64,000 nucleotides of DNA, taken from Collinsella ihumii (GTDB taxonomy: Bacteria > Actinomycetota > Coriobacteriia > Coriobacteriales > Coriobacteriaceae). The DNA lies in assembly GCF_900046475.1 (NCBI RefSeq), contig NZ_FCOU01000002.1, positions 1-64,000 of the forward strand, written 5' to 3'. The translations under genes were made by a program, and so were the position numbers. The notes under the pieces were generated by a model, which made no database searches, was not told the origin of the DNA, and saw only the letters and a program-made list of their open reading frames with translations. This document shows positions 25,580-34,612 of the stretch, in pieces (position 1 is the stretch's first letter; every line of letters starts with the position of its first letter).

Positions 25580-26446
25580 ATGGCATCAACGGCAACCAAG
25601 GTCGGGTCGGGTCGCAACAAGACCTTCATGGCGATTCTGATCCCTGTCCTGGTAATCTTCTGCGCATTCAATACGTTCCCGCTCATCACGGGCTTTCTGT
25701 ACAGCTTCACGGACTCGAAGGGCTACGGCGCCTTCAACATCGTGGGCCTGCAGAACTACATGGACATGTTCACCGATACCCGTATCCTGAACTCCTACCT
25801 GTTCACCTTCAAGGTGGCGGTGGTGGCAACCCTGCTCACCAACGTCATCTCCCTCATGCTCGCCATCGGATTGTCGAGCAAGATCAGGTTCAAGAGCGCC
25901 CTGCGCGGCGTGTACTTCGTGCCCCGCATCCTCGGCGGCCTGGTCGTGGGTTACGTGTTCAGCTACTTCTTCACCTACATCGTGCCCGCCATCACCGGTA
26001 CCGAGTCGATTCTGGCGAGCTCGGACTGGGCATGGGTCGCGATCGTGGTCGTGCTCGTGTGGCAGGCCTGCGCGCAGACCACCATCATCTACATCACCGG
26101 TCTGTCCTCGGTGCCCGAGGACGTCTACGAGGCCGGCGCCCTTGACGGCGCGACTGGCTGGGACAAATTCCGCTACATCACGTTCCCGCTCATCATGCCG
26201 TCGGTCACCACCAACATGGTGCTCGTCATGAAGGACATGCTGATGGTCTTCGATCAGATCGTCGCCATGACCTCCGGCGGCCCGGCGCAGTCCACGGAGT
26301 CCATCTCCTACCTTATCTACAACAACGGCCTGTCCGGCGGCCAGTTCGGCTACCAGTGCGCCAACGCGGTGATCTTCTTCATCCTCATCGCCGTGGTCTC
26401 CATCCTGCAGACGAAGTTCTTGAACAGTAAGGAGGAGCAGCTCTAA
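25580..26446 (+). CDS. Sugar ABC permease (MsmF/MalF type)
   Basis: The 288-residue protein has six predicted membrane helices and the EAA loop DVYEAGALDGATGWDKFRYITFPL near residues 178-201, which contacts the ATPase. N-terminal FMAILIPVLVIFCAFNTFPL is the first helix. It follows the binding protein by nine bases and its TAA overlaps the next ATG (TAATG). Confidence 0.93.
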   Translation: MASTATKVGSGRNKTFMAILIPVLVIFCAFNTFPLITGFLYSFTDSKGYGAFNIVGLQNYMDMFTDTRILNSYLFTFKVAVVATLLTNVISLMLAIGLSSKIRFKSALRGVYFVPRILGGLVVGYVFSYFFTYIVPAITGTESILASSDWAWVAIVVVLVWQACAQTTIIYITGLSSVPEDVYEAGALDGATGWDKFRYITFPLIMPSVTTNMVLVMKDMLMVFDQIVAMTSGGPAQSTESISYLIYNNGLSGGQFGYQCANAVIFFILIAVVSILQTKFLNSKEEQL

Positions 26447-27291
26447 TGGCTAAGGAAAAAGTCAAGGAACGGGCTAACTGGCCTGTGACCATCCTTCTCA
26501 TCATCGGTCTTATCACCATCATCTTCCCGCTGTATATGGCGGTGGTCATCGCCTTCAAGGATCCCACCGAGATGACCAACGACATCGCGGGCATCCTGTC
26601 GCTGCCAAGCCACTGGAGCCTCGATAACTTCATCGAGGCCATCCAGGTCACCGACTTCTTCAATTCGTTCTTGAACTCGCTCATCATCACCGTCGTGGCG
26701 GTCGTGGCCTCCATCTTGATCCACAGCCTTGCCGCCTACGCGATCGGGCGCAACATGGACCACAAGAAGATCTTCAAGGCGTCCTATTACTTCATCATCG
26801 CCGGCATGTACGTGCCCTTCGCGATCCTGATGATGCCGCTCGTCAAGCAGACCGCCGTGATGCACCTCGACAACATGGTCGGCGTCATGATCCTCTACAT
26901 CGTGTTCTACATGCCCATGAACATGATGCTCTACACCGGCTACCTGCGTAACATCCCCATCGCGCTGGAGGAGGCCGCGCGCATGGACGGCGCCTCCACC
27001 TGGAGCACCTACTGGAAGGTCATCTTCCCGCTCATGAAGCCCATGCACGCGACCGTCGCCGTCATCACCGGCCTGGCCGTGTGGAACGACGTCATGACCC
27101 CGCTCGTCATCATGGGCGGCCAGGGCGTCAACACGCTGCCGCTCGCGCAGATGAACTTCCAGACCGCGTTCTCCACGAACTACAACCTGGCGTTCGCCAG
27201 CTACCTGCTCGCCATGCTGCCGATGATCGTCTTCTACATCGTCGCGCAGAAGCAGATCATCGGTGGCGTCACGAACGGCGCGGTCAAGTAG
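26446..27291 (+). CDS. Sugar ABC permease (MsmG/MalG type)
   Basis: The 281-residue partner permease has six membrane helices and the EAA loop IALEEAARMDGASTWSTYWKVIFPL near residues 171-195. The C-terminus SYLLAMLPMIVFYIVAQKQI is typical of MalG-type subunits. It completes the importer; a palindromic hairpin then separates it from the alpha-galactosidase gene. Confidence 0.93.
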   Translation: MAKEKVKERANWPVTILLIIGLITIIFPLYMAVVIAFKDPTEMTNDIAGILSLPSHWSLDNFIEAIQVTDFFNSFLNSLIITVVAVVASILIHSLAAYAIGRNMDHKKIFKASYYFIIAGMYVPFAILMMPLVKQTAVMHLDNMVGVMILYIVFYMPMNMMLYTGYLRNIPIALEEAARMDGASTWSTYWKVIFPLMKPMHATVAVITGLAVWNDVMTPLVIMGGQGVNTLPLAQMNFQTAFSTNYNLAFASYLLAMLPMIVFYIVAQKQIIGGVTNGAVK

Positions 27292-27356
27292 CCCTTCTGC
27301 GACATGCACACGTAGGAAATGCGACATATGTCCTGCTCGTGTAGCTTATAGCCCCT

Positions 27357-27390
27357 GCCACGTGGACCCCGCTTGCGGGGTCCACGTGCC
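27357..27390. terminator. Hairpin between permease and alpha-galactosidase genes
   Basis: CACGTGGACCCCGC and GCGGGGTCCACGTG form a perfect 14-bp stem around TT. It is followed by CCTTAAAAT, not a T-run. It may stabilise the upstream transporter mRNA or reduce readthrough into the glycosidase gene. Confidence 0.6.
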
Positions 27391-27465
27391 TTAAAATACC
27401 TGCGGTTCGGCATAGAGCCGGCTCCGTTTTCTTGCTGTGTCCAATATCTCATAAAGCGAGGTACG

Positions 27466-29661
27466 ATGCCCATACGCATTGATGATGCAACGCGGACCTT
27501 CACGCTGCACACGCTACACACGACCTATCAGATGCAGGTCGACGAAGTCGGGTACCTCACGCACCTGTACTACGGTGCGCGCAGCGAGGGCCAGATGTCG
27601 TATCTGCCCACGTTCGCCGACCGCAGCGGCTGCTGCACGACGCCCCACGACGTCAAGGACCGCACCTATTCGCTCGACGTCCTGCCCCAGGAGTTCCCGT
27701 TCCAGGGCAACGGCGACCTGCGCAGCCCGCTGCTGGTCGTCCGCGACGCCCAGGGCACCTTCGGCTGCGACCTGCGCTACGCGCGCCACGAGGTGCGCTG
27801 CGGCAAGTACGCGCTCGCCGGCCTGCCCGCCGCCTACGCCGATGCGGACGCAGACGACGCCCAGACGCTGTCCGTCACGCTTGCCGACGAGCGGCTGGGC
27901 CTCGAGGTCGAGCTGCTGTACGGCGTGCTGCCCGCCATCGACGTCATCTGCCGCGCCGCCGTCGTGAAGAACCGCAGCGAAGGCCGCGTCACCGTCGAGA
28001 AGCTGCAGAGCGCTTGCTTAGACTTCGTCCACGGCAACTTCGACGTCATCACCTTCAACGGCCAGCACTGCATGGAGCGCAAGCCCAGCCGTCAGCGCGT
28101 GCTGCCCGGCTCCTTTGCCGTCAGCAGCCGCCGCGGCCAGTCCTCGCACCAATACAACCCGTTCATGATCCTGTGCGACCGCGACGCCACCGAGACGGCG
28201 GGCCGCGCCTGGTCCATGACGTTCGTGTACAGCGGCAACTTCAAGGCCGAGGTCGAGCAGACCCAGTACCAGCAGATCCGCATGCAGATGGGCCTTTCCG
28301 ACGAGCTGTTCTCCTATCCGCTGGAGCCCGGCGACGAGCTCGTGGCGCCCGAGGTCATCATGACCTACTCGGGCGCGGGCCTGGAACGCCTCTCCCACAA
28401 CCTGCACCGCTGCATCCGCCGGCACATCTGCCGCGGCCCGTGGCGCGACGCCCCGCGCCCCGTGCTCGTGAACAGCTGGGAGGCCCATTACTTCAACTTC
28501 ACCGGCGACGAGCTCGTGCGTCTTGCCGCCAAGGCCGCCGACCTGGGCATGGACATGCTCGTCATGGACGACGGCTGGTTCGGCGACCGCAACGACGACT
28601 TCCGCGCGCTCGGCGACTGGTCGGTCAACGAGGAGAAGCTCGGCGGAACGCTCGCCCAGCTCATCGAGAAGATCAACGCGCTCGGCATCAAGTTCGGCAT
28701 CTGGATGGAGCCGGAGATGGTCAACGAGGATTCCGACCTGTACCGCGCGCATCCCGACTGGGCGCTCGCCGTGCCGGGCAAAGCGCCCGCGCTCGGCCGC
28801 GACCAGCTCGTGCTCGACTTCTCGCGCGAAGACGTGCGCGAGAACATCTTCGCCCAAATCTGCTCGGTGCTTGACCAGGGCAACATCGAGTACCTCAAGT
28901 GGGATTTCAACCGCAGCATGGTCGACATCTACTCGCACGCCGCCACGGATCAGGGCCGCGTCGTCTACGACTACTACCTGGGCCTGTACGATGTGCTCGA
29001 GCGCCTGGTGCAGCGCTACCCCAACCTGCTGATCGAGGGCTGCGCCGCAGGCGGCGGCCGCTTCGACGCGGGCTGGCTCCACTACGCGCCGCAGTTCTGG
29101 ACGAGCGACAACACCGATGGCCACGACCGCATGACCATCCAGTACGGCACGTCGTTCGGCTATCCGTGCTCCACCATGGGCGCGCATGTGTCCGCCTGCC
29201 CCAACGAGGTCAACGGCCGCACCGTGTCGCTGTCCGCGCGCGGCCTGGTGGCCATGGCGGGCGGCGGCTTTGGATACGAGCTCGACCTGCTCGAGCTTCC
29301 CGAGCGCGCCTGCGAGATCATTCGCAACCAGATCGCCCAGCACCGCTCGATCGAGCAGCTCGTGCGCGAGGGCCTGTACTATCGCCTGACCGACCCCGCG
29401 ACCGACGACATCTACGCATGGGAGTTCGTCTCCGAGGACGGCGCCGAGGCCATCGTGAACGCCGTGGTCGCCCGCGCCGAGGGCTACGGCGAGGCGCGCT
29501 ACGTGGTCCCGCGCGGGCTCACCCCGGACGCGCTGTACCGCGAGGTCAACATGGACCAGGTCTTTGCCGCCAACGCGCTGATGGACATGGGCCTGCCCCT
29601 TCCGGTGAGCTCCGCGCTCTACATGAGCCGCAGCTTCCGCTTCGTGCGTGTCGACGCGTAG
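27466..29661 (+). CDS. Alpha-galactosidase, glycoside hydrolase family 36
   Basis: The 731-residue enzyme removes terminal alpha-1,6-galactose from raffinose-type sugars or melibiose. The GH36 core has MLVMDDGWFGDRNDD, KFGIWMEPEMVNEDSDLYR, YLKWDFNRSM with the nucleophile Asp, LIEGCAAGGGRFD and FWTSDNTDGHDRM with the acid/base Asp. There is no signal peptide, so it acts inside the cell on imported sugar. The ATG at 27466 (MPIRIDDATRTF) follows GAGGT. It belongs to the operon with the importer; the galactose released feeds galKT next door. Confidence 0.93.
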   Translation: MPIRIDDATRTFTLHTLHTTYQMQVDEVGYLTHLYYGARSEGQMSYLPTFADRSGCCTTPHDVKDRTYSLDVLPQEFPFQGNGDLRSPLLVVRDAQGTFGCDLRYARHEVRCGKYALAGLPAAYADADADDAQTLSVTLADERLGLEVELLYGVLPAIDVICRAAVVKNRSEGRVTVEKLQSACLDFVHGNFDVITFNGQHCMERKPSRQRVLPGSFAVSSRRGQSSHQYNPFMILCDRDATETAGRAWSMTFVYSGNFKAEVEQTQYQQIRMQMGLSDELFSYPLEPGDELVAPEVIMTYSGAGLERLSHNLHRCIRRHICRGPWRDAPRPVLVNSWEAHYFNFTGDELVRLAAKAADLGMDMLVMDDGWFGDRNDDFRALGDWSVNEEKLGGTLAQLIEKINALGIKFGIWMEPEMVNEDSDLYRAHPDWALAVPGKAPALGRDQLVLDFSREDVRENIFAQICSVLDQGNIEYLKWDFNRSMVDIYSHAATDQGRVVYDYYLGLYDVLERLVQRYPNLLIEGCAAGGGRFDAGWLHYAPQFWTSDNTDGHDRMTIQYGTSFGYPCSTMGAHVSACPNEVNGRTVSLSARGLVAMAGGGFGYELDLLELPERACEIIRNQIAQHRSIEQLVREGLYYRLTDPATDDIYAWEFVSEDGAEAIVNAVVARAEGYGEARYVVPRGLTPDALYREVNMDQVFAANALMDMGLPLPVSSALYMSRSFRFVRVDA

Positions 29662-29671
29662 ACTTTTAATG

Positions 29672-29704
29672 AGAAGCCCCCGCCGTGTGCGGGGGCTTTT
29701 TTGT
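29672..29704 (+). terminator. Terminator of the alpha-galactoside operon
   Basis: AAGCCCCCGC and GCGGGGGCTT pair around CGTGT, followed by TTTTTTG. It is a textbook rho-independent terminator ten bases after the GH36 stop. Confidence 0.92.
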
Positions 29705-29822
29705 TGCATGGGTTGGAACGAACCCGTCCCCAGCGAACCCAGGAACGAACCCGTCCCCAGCGAACCCATAACAACGCAAGGTCCTCCGTGTCCGCAGGGG
29801 TTGGACACGGAGGACCTTGCTT
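29705..29822. repeat. GGGGACGGGTTCGTTC repeats and a terminator hairpin
   Basis: GAACCCGTCCCCAGCGAACC occurs twice in tandem between 29717 and 29768. Directly after, CAAGGTCCTCCGTGTCC pairs perfectly with GGACACGGAGGACCTTG (about 29779-29820), a bidirectional hairpin that can end galT on the minus strand. Confidence 0.85.
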
Positions 29823-29852
29823 ACAGGACCGACGCTGTATACGGCACGTGTG

Positions 29853-31520
29853 TTACAGCGTGGCGAGGAAATGATCGAGGGCGGCACGGCCCGGCTCGTC
29901 CCATTTGAAGACGCCCGCATCCTCCAGGACGCCGGCGAACACGTCGCTCACGCCGTCGCGGATGATCTGGTCGGCCGTCTCGGGCGCGATGTCAGGATGC
30001 GCGCAGGCGAGCTCAAGCGCCCATGCGGCATGGGAGGCGCACAAAGGATCGGATTCGAGCGCGCGGGCGAGCGCGGCGCGGTCGTTCGCGCCCGCGTGCG
30101 CCAGCAGATGCCCGCGCACGGCCCCGAGCTCCTCCACCAGGCGAGGCGGCAGGATGGCAAGACCCATGACCTCGATGAGCCCGATGTTCTCCTTTTTGAT
30201 GTGATGCCTCTCGGCGTGGGGATGGAATACGCCGAGGGGATGCTCGGGCGTCGTGATGTTGCAGCGCAGGGCCAGGTAGAGCACGTAGTCGGAGCCGTCT
30301 TTGCAGGCGACGGGCGTGATGGTGTTATGGCGCACCTCGACGCCGTCCTCGACCGTCGAGGCGAGGATGCCCACCGACGGGTCGTTGTACGCGCGCCAGA
30401 CGTCGAGCACGTGCGCCGCCGCGTCGAGCAGGCGCTCGCGATCGGCGGCCCGCAGGCGCAGCACGCTCATGGGCCAGCGCACGACCTCGCATGCGATGTC
30501 GTCGAATCCCGGCATCTCGAACGCGCCCGCCGCCGGAGCCTTCATCATCGGGAAGACATGGCGACCGCCCTGGAAGTGGTCGTGCGACAGGATGGATCCG
30601 CCCACGATGGGAAGGTCCGCGTTGGAGCCGATGAAGTAGTGCCCGAACAGGTCCACGAAGTCGAGCAGGCGTCCCATGTTCTCGCGGTCCACGTGCATGA
30701 GGCGGTGCTCGGCGCTCATGGCGATACAGTGCTCGTCGAAGTACGCGTACGGGCTGTACTGCAGGCCCCAGTGCTCCCCGCCCAGCGTGATGGGCAGGAT
30801 GCGCAGGTTCTGGCGGGCGGGGTGCGCGCCGTGGGCCGCGCCGGCGCCGCGGCCGGGATAGCCCTCGTTTTCCATGCACAGCTGGCAGGCCGGGTAGACC
30901 TCGCCGGTCGCCGGGGCGGCGCCCGCGGCGGCGATGGCCTTGGGGTCCTTCTCCGGCTTGGAGAGGTTGATGGTGATCTCGAGCTCGCCCCACGGGGTCG
31001 ACGACGTCCAGGCGATGTTCCGCGCGATGGCGGCGCGGCGCACGTAGCGGCTGTCGCAGCTCATCCGGTAGAACCAGTCGGTGGCGGTGCGGGGGCCATA
31101 GGCCCTATACAGGGTGGAAAACGTCCGCTCGACCTCGGAGGGGCGGGGCATCAGGATGTTCATGACGCGCGTGGCGAGGCGATCGGCGCCCGAGGGCGTG
31201 TCCTCCTCACAGCCGTTGGCGATGCCTGCTTCGGCGATGCGCGCGACCGTCCCCTCGAGATCGAACGCGTCGTCGCCGCTCGCCGCAACGACCGGCGCAT
31301 CCTCGCCCAGCCGCGCGGTCGGAGAGGTCGCATAGGCGGCCTGCAGGAAAATCGCCGCATCCGGGGCCGAGGGACCGGTCGCCCCGACGGCTTCGAGCAC
31401 CGTGTTGTACGCCCAAACGGCATCGGCCGGCGACACCAGACCGCAGCGGACGGCGTGCCGCACGAGCGCCTCGATATCGGACGCGAGCGCCCCCGCGTCG
31501 TAGACCCGCTCTACAGCCAT
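29853..31520 (-). CDS. galT: UDP-glucose:hexose-1-phosphate uridylyltransferase, class II
   Basis: The 555-residue Leloir enzyme exchanges UMP between UDP-glucose and galactose-1-phosphate. The size and sequence fit the long Gram-positive GalT class, e.g. SDSRYVRRAAIARNIAW-like segment, WGLQYSPYAYFDEHCI and GSILSHDHFQGGRHVFPM with the His-rich catalytic centre near residue 330. The ATG at 31520 lies ten bases inside the galK 3' end. The two are translated from one transcript. Confidence 0.93.
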   Translation of the reverse strand: MAVERVYDAGALASDIEALVRHAVRCGLVSPADAVWAYNTVLEAVGATGPSAPDAAIFLQAAYATSPTARLGEDAPVVAASGDDAFDLEGTVARIAEAGIANGCEEDTPSGADRLATRVMNILMPRPSEVERTFSTLYRAYGPRTATDWFYRMSCDSRYVRRAAIARNIAWTSSTPWGELEITINLSKPEKDPKAIAAAGAAPATGEVYPACQLCMENEGYPGRGAGAAHGAHPARQNLRILPITLGGEHWGLQYSPYAYFDEHCIAMSAEHRLMHVDRENMGRLLDFVDLFGHYFIGSNADLPIVGGSILSHDHFQGGRHVFPMMKAPAAGAFEMPGFDDIACEVVRWPMSVLRLRAADRERLLDAAAHVLDVWRAYNDPSVGILASTVEDGVEVRHNTITPVACKDGSDYVLYLALRCNITTPEHPLGVFHPHAERHHIKKENIGLIEVMGLAILPPRLVEELGAVRGHLLAHAGANDRAALARALESDPLCASHAAWALELACAHPDIAPETADQIIRDGVSDVFAGVLEDAGVFKWDEPGRAALDHFLATL

Positions 31521-32695
31521 TGCGCATACGCCCCCTCGGATGCGATGCGGTAGGTGCGGCAGTTGCCCTCGCCCAGCCAGCCGTCCATGCCGCGCACGAA
31601 GAAGTCGACCATGTCGAGCGGCACGAACGCCTGGATGGAGCCGCCGAACCCGCCGCCGTGGATGCGGACGGCGCCGGCATCTCCCAGCAGGTGCTCGGCA
31701 AGCGCAAGCGCGACCATGGCGGGCTGATCGTTGCCGCCGCACGAGACGTTCTGCAGATACATGCCCGAGCTCGCGCCCGAGCGGCGCGTCAGGTCGAGGA
31801 ACGTGTCGATGTCGCCTGTGCGCAGCGCTTCGAAGCGCTCGACCACCAGGCGATTCTCGATGTAGTAATGCAGCGCGCGCAGCACCGGGCGGTCTCCCAG
31901 CTTGGCGCGCAGCTCGGACACGCGCTCGTCGAAGCGCTCCGCGGGAACCTCGCACAGGCGGGTGCAGCCGAACTCGGCGGCAACAGCCTGCATCTCGCCG
32001 GGCACGGCGGCGTAGTCTGCCGTGGACACGGAGTGGTCGGTGCCCATGTAGGCCAGGCACAGCGCGTAGCCCTTGTCAGCGAAATCGAAATCGAGCTTTT
32101 CGGACACCGGGTTCGCCGGGTCGGCGAAGTCGATGTGGGCGATGCCCCCGAGCGCCTCGGACAGCTGGTCCATGAGGCCGCAGGGCTTGCCGAAATAGAT
32201 GTTCTCGGAGCGCTGGGCCGATTGCGCCATGGCGGTCGGCGTCACCGGGGAGCCCGGCCACAGCGTCTCCATGACGCGGCCGACCGCGAGCTCAAGGGCC
32301 GCAGAGGACGAAAGGCCCGAGCCACCGGGAATGTCGCTCGTCATGACCAGGTCGAAGCCCTGGACCTCGCGCCCGGTCGCCGCGAGCTCGGCCGCCATGC
32401 CGCGCACCAGGCCCGCCGTGCTGACCTTCTCGTCCTCGCGCGGGGCAAGATCGGACAGGTCGAGCTCGAACGGCTCGTAGCCCGCGCTCGCCACGCGCGC
32501 CGTCATGGTGCCGTTCAGCGCGGCGACGCCCTCGATGGAGACGTCGAGCGCGCCTGCCACCACATGGCCTCCCTCGTGGTCGGTGTGGTTGCCCGCGATC
32601 TCGCTGCGCGCGGGCGCGTGGACGTGCGCCAGCGTGCGGCCCTCCCCGAACTGGTCGGAGAAGCGATCGATGAGCTCGGATACGACGGTACTCAT
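31511..32695 (-). CDS. galK: Galactokinase
   Basis: The 394-residue GHMP kinase phosphorylates galactose at C1. RSEIAGNHTDHEGGHVVAGA near residues 31-50 is the galactokinase signature, GGSGLSSSAALELAVG near 130 the ATP loop, and HGGGFGGSIQAFVPL near 350 the third motif. The start follows AAAGGGGCC. With galT it converts galactose released by the adjacent alpha-galactosidase. No galE is present in the window. Confidence 0.95.
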   Translation of the reverse strand: MSTVVSELIDRFSDQFGEGRTLAHVHAPARSEIAGNHTDHEGGHVVAGALDVSIEGVAALNGTMTARVASAGYEPFELDLSDLAPREDEKVSTAGLVRGMAAELAATGREVQGFDLVMTSDIPGGSGLSSSAALELAVGRVMETLWPGSPVTPTAMAQSAQRSENIYFGKPCGLMDQLSEALGGIAHIDFADPANPVSEKLDFDFADKGYALCLAYMGTDHSVSTADYAAVPGEMQAVAAEFGCTRLCEVPAERFDERVSELRAKLGDRPVLRALHYYIENRLVVERFEALRTGDIDTFLDLTRRSGASSGMYLQNVSCGGNDQPAMVALALAEHLLGDAGAVRIHGGGFGGSIQAFVPLDMVDFFVRGMDGWLGEGNCRTYRIASEGAYAQWL

Positions 32696-33089
32696 GGAAC
32701 GGCCCCTTTCATCTGTCGGCGCGCGGTCCGTACAGGGGAATCCGCGCTGCTACCTTTCATCCCTATCGACGGCATAGATCGATAGTGTTCATACCTGTAA
32801 GAGTTTGTTCATCTACACCGACTGTACCACAAGGGAGCCCCTGCGCGTCCGCGATGTCGGCCAACGCCGTCCCCACGATGCGGCACTGTGGTATATGGAC
32901 TCAATTTCGCTTCGTTTACCTGCGAGGTTCGCGCTTCCATCGGAACGGGCGCAAAAAGAGGTCGCATGATGTATACATGCGCGCGCCGTCCGCCCGCTGT
33001 CGCTCGCGCTCACGGAGTCTTTGGCACCATTCGCAAAAATCTTGCGCGACTTTGTTCGTTTGTGTTCAAATGAATCAAAGGAGGCATCC
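32696..33089. promoter_or_regulatory. Divergent promoter region between galKT and DeoR regulator
   Basis: No gene is supported in these 394 bp. CTATCGA (32763-32769) and TCGATAG (32779-32785) form an inverted repeat about 70 bp before galK, a good operator candidate. GTTCGTTTGTGTTCA near 33056-33070 has TTCG/TTCA half sites of the kind used by DeoR repressors, just before the regulator's ribosome site. Binding is inference. Confidence 0.5.
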
Positions 33090-33875
33090 ATGCTCAAAGC
33101 GGAACGACAGGAACAGATCATCGCGCGCCTGGCGGGCGGCAGCACGGAATCCGTATCCGCCATCGCGCAGGCCCTCGACGTGTCGGACATGACCGTCCGG
33201 CGCGATCTCGAGGAGCTCGCCGAGCGCGGCATCGTCGAGCGCGTCTACGGCGGCGCGCGCATGCCCGCCGCCGTCAGGGAATCGTTCTCTGCGGCGGGCA
33301 TCCCGCTTCTGCGCGAGTACTCGCACACCGAGAAGCGGCGTCTGCGCAGCGAGGAGAAGCAGCGCGTTGCCCAGCGGGCGATCGAGCTGATCGAGCCGTC
33401 CGACACCGTCTTTCTCGGCGCGGGCACGACCGTAGAGCATATGGCGCGCTTTCTGCCCGATATCCGGCTGCGCGTCATCACGAACAGCCTGTCGGCCTTC
33501 AAGCTGCTCGAGCACCGCGAGCATTGCGAGCTGTACCTGGTGGGCGGCCTCTACCGGCAGCAGACCGGATGCTTCGTGGGCGCGATGGCAGAAGACGCCG
33601 TCTCCCCGCTCGGCATCGACAAGGCCTTCATCGGCGCCAACGGGATATCGGGCGGATCGCTGTTCTGCGCCGACATGGACGAGGGCCGCATCCAGCGCCT
33701 CGTGCTGACAAAGGCGCGCGAGCGCTACGCCGTGAGCGATGCCAGCAAGCTGGGGCGCCGCGACTTCTACGCCTTCTTCGGACTGTCCGATCTGACCGCG
33801 CTGGTCTGCGACGGCGCGCTCTCGGACGCCCAGCGAAGCGAGATCGAGGAGCAGGTCCGCCTCATCTGCGCCTAG
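33090..33875 (+). CDS. DeoR-family transcriptional regulator
   Basis: The 261-residue repressor has an N-terminal HTH (SVSAIAQALDVSDMTVRRDLEELAERG, residues about 22-48) and a C-terminal sugar-phosphate sensing domain (DTVFLGAGTTVEHMARFL near 105, VITNSLSAFKLLE near 131, KAFIGANGISG near 180, VLVCDGALS at the end). The ATG at 33090 follows AAAGGAGG. It is divergent from galKT and probably represses them, releasing on binding a sugar phosphate. Its stop codon lies within a perfect palindrome shared with the next gene. Confidence 0.9.
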   Translation: MLKAERQEQIIARLAGGSTESVSAIAQALDVSDMTVRRDLEELAERGIVERVYGGARMPAAVRESFSAAGIPLLREYSHTEKRRLRSEEKQRVAQRAIELIEPSDTVFLGAGTTVEHMARFLPDIRLRVITNSLSAFKLLEHREHCELYLVGGLYRQQTGCFVGAMAEDAVSPLGIDKAFIGANGISGGSLFCADMDEGRIQRLVLTKARERYAVSDASKLGRRDFYAFFGLSDLTALVCDGALSDAQRSEIEEQVRLICA

Positions 33876-33977
33876 CCGATGCAATTTCGGGGACGTACCT
33901 TCAGCGTGCATGCGCGCAGAGCTGCTCTGCGCGCATGCACGCTGAAGGTACGTCCCCGAAATTGCATCGGCTAGGCG
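33869..33977. repeat. 109-bp perfect palindrome spanning two stop codons
   Basis: The arms 33869-33922 and 33924-33977 are exact inverses around a single base at 33923. Each arm contains GGGGACGTACCTTCAGCG, of the same family as the repeats at 5198 and 11608. The palindrome includes the TAG of the DeoR gene (33873-33875) and the TAG of the phosphoesterase gene (33973-33971). It probably serves as bidirectional terminator. Confidence 0.95.
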
Positions 33978-34612
33978 ATCGACATGACCGGGAAGGGGTC
34001 GCGCGCGCGAATCCTGTCATCGGGGAAGTCGAAGATATAGGAGCCGCACGCGTTGATAACCTGCGTGCCGCACGGATGCTCGAGCGCGCGCTCGACGCGG
34101 CCGTAGTTCAGATGCACATGCCCGTGCAGCATGAAGGCGGGCCGTAGCTTGTCGACGTAGTAGCCAAACGACTCGAATCCCCGATGGGGCATGTCCTCCA
34201 TATCGCCGAGACCGCGGATGGGCGCGTGCGTGACGAGGATGTCGACCCCGCCCGTCGCGCGCGCCATGAGGGCCAGGCGCCCGATTCGCCTGCGCATCTC
34301 AGCCTCGGTAAAGCCGAACACTCGCTCGTTGTACCTGAGCGAGCCGCCGACGCCCATGATGCGGATGCCATGGAAATCGCGCAGGTGCCCCTCGATCGAG
34401 ATGCACCCCTGCGGCGGATGCTCGACATAGCCCATATCGTGGTTGCCCCATACGTACACGAGCGGAACGTTGGCGAGCGTCACCACGTGCTCGAGATAAC
34501 GCGCCGGCAGGTCGCCGCAAGAGATGATGAGCTCGACGCCCTGCAGGCGCTCCTTGTCGAAATGGTCGGTCAGCCACGCCTCCTCGACATCGGAGATGGC
34601 GAGGATCTTCAT
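33971..34612 (-). CDS. Metallophosphoesterase
   Basis: The 213-residue protein starts MKILAISDVEEAWLTDHFDK at 34612. Metal ligands of the calcineurin-like fold are visible: ISDVE, SCGDLPARYLEHV, VWGNHDMGY, VTHAPIRG and HGHVHLNYG. The substrate cannot be read from sequence. Its ATG overlaps the stop of the upstream ParB-like/BMP gene (ATGA), so both are made together and may act in one pathway. Confidence 0.88.
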   Translation of the reverse strand: MKILAISDVEEAWLTDHFDKERLQGVELIISCGDLPARYLEHVVTLANVPLVYVWGNHDMGYVEHPPQGCISIEGHLRDFHGIRIMGVGGSLRYNERVFGFTEAEMRRRIGRLALMARATGGVDILVTHAPIRGLGDMEDMPHRGFESFGYYVDKLRPAFMLHGHVHLNYGRVERALEHPCGTQVINACGSYIFDFPDDRIRARDPFPVMSIA

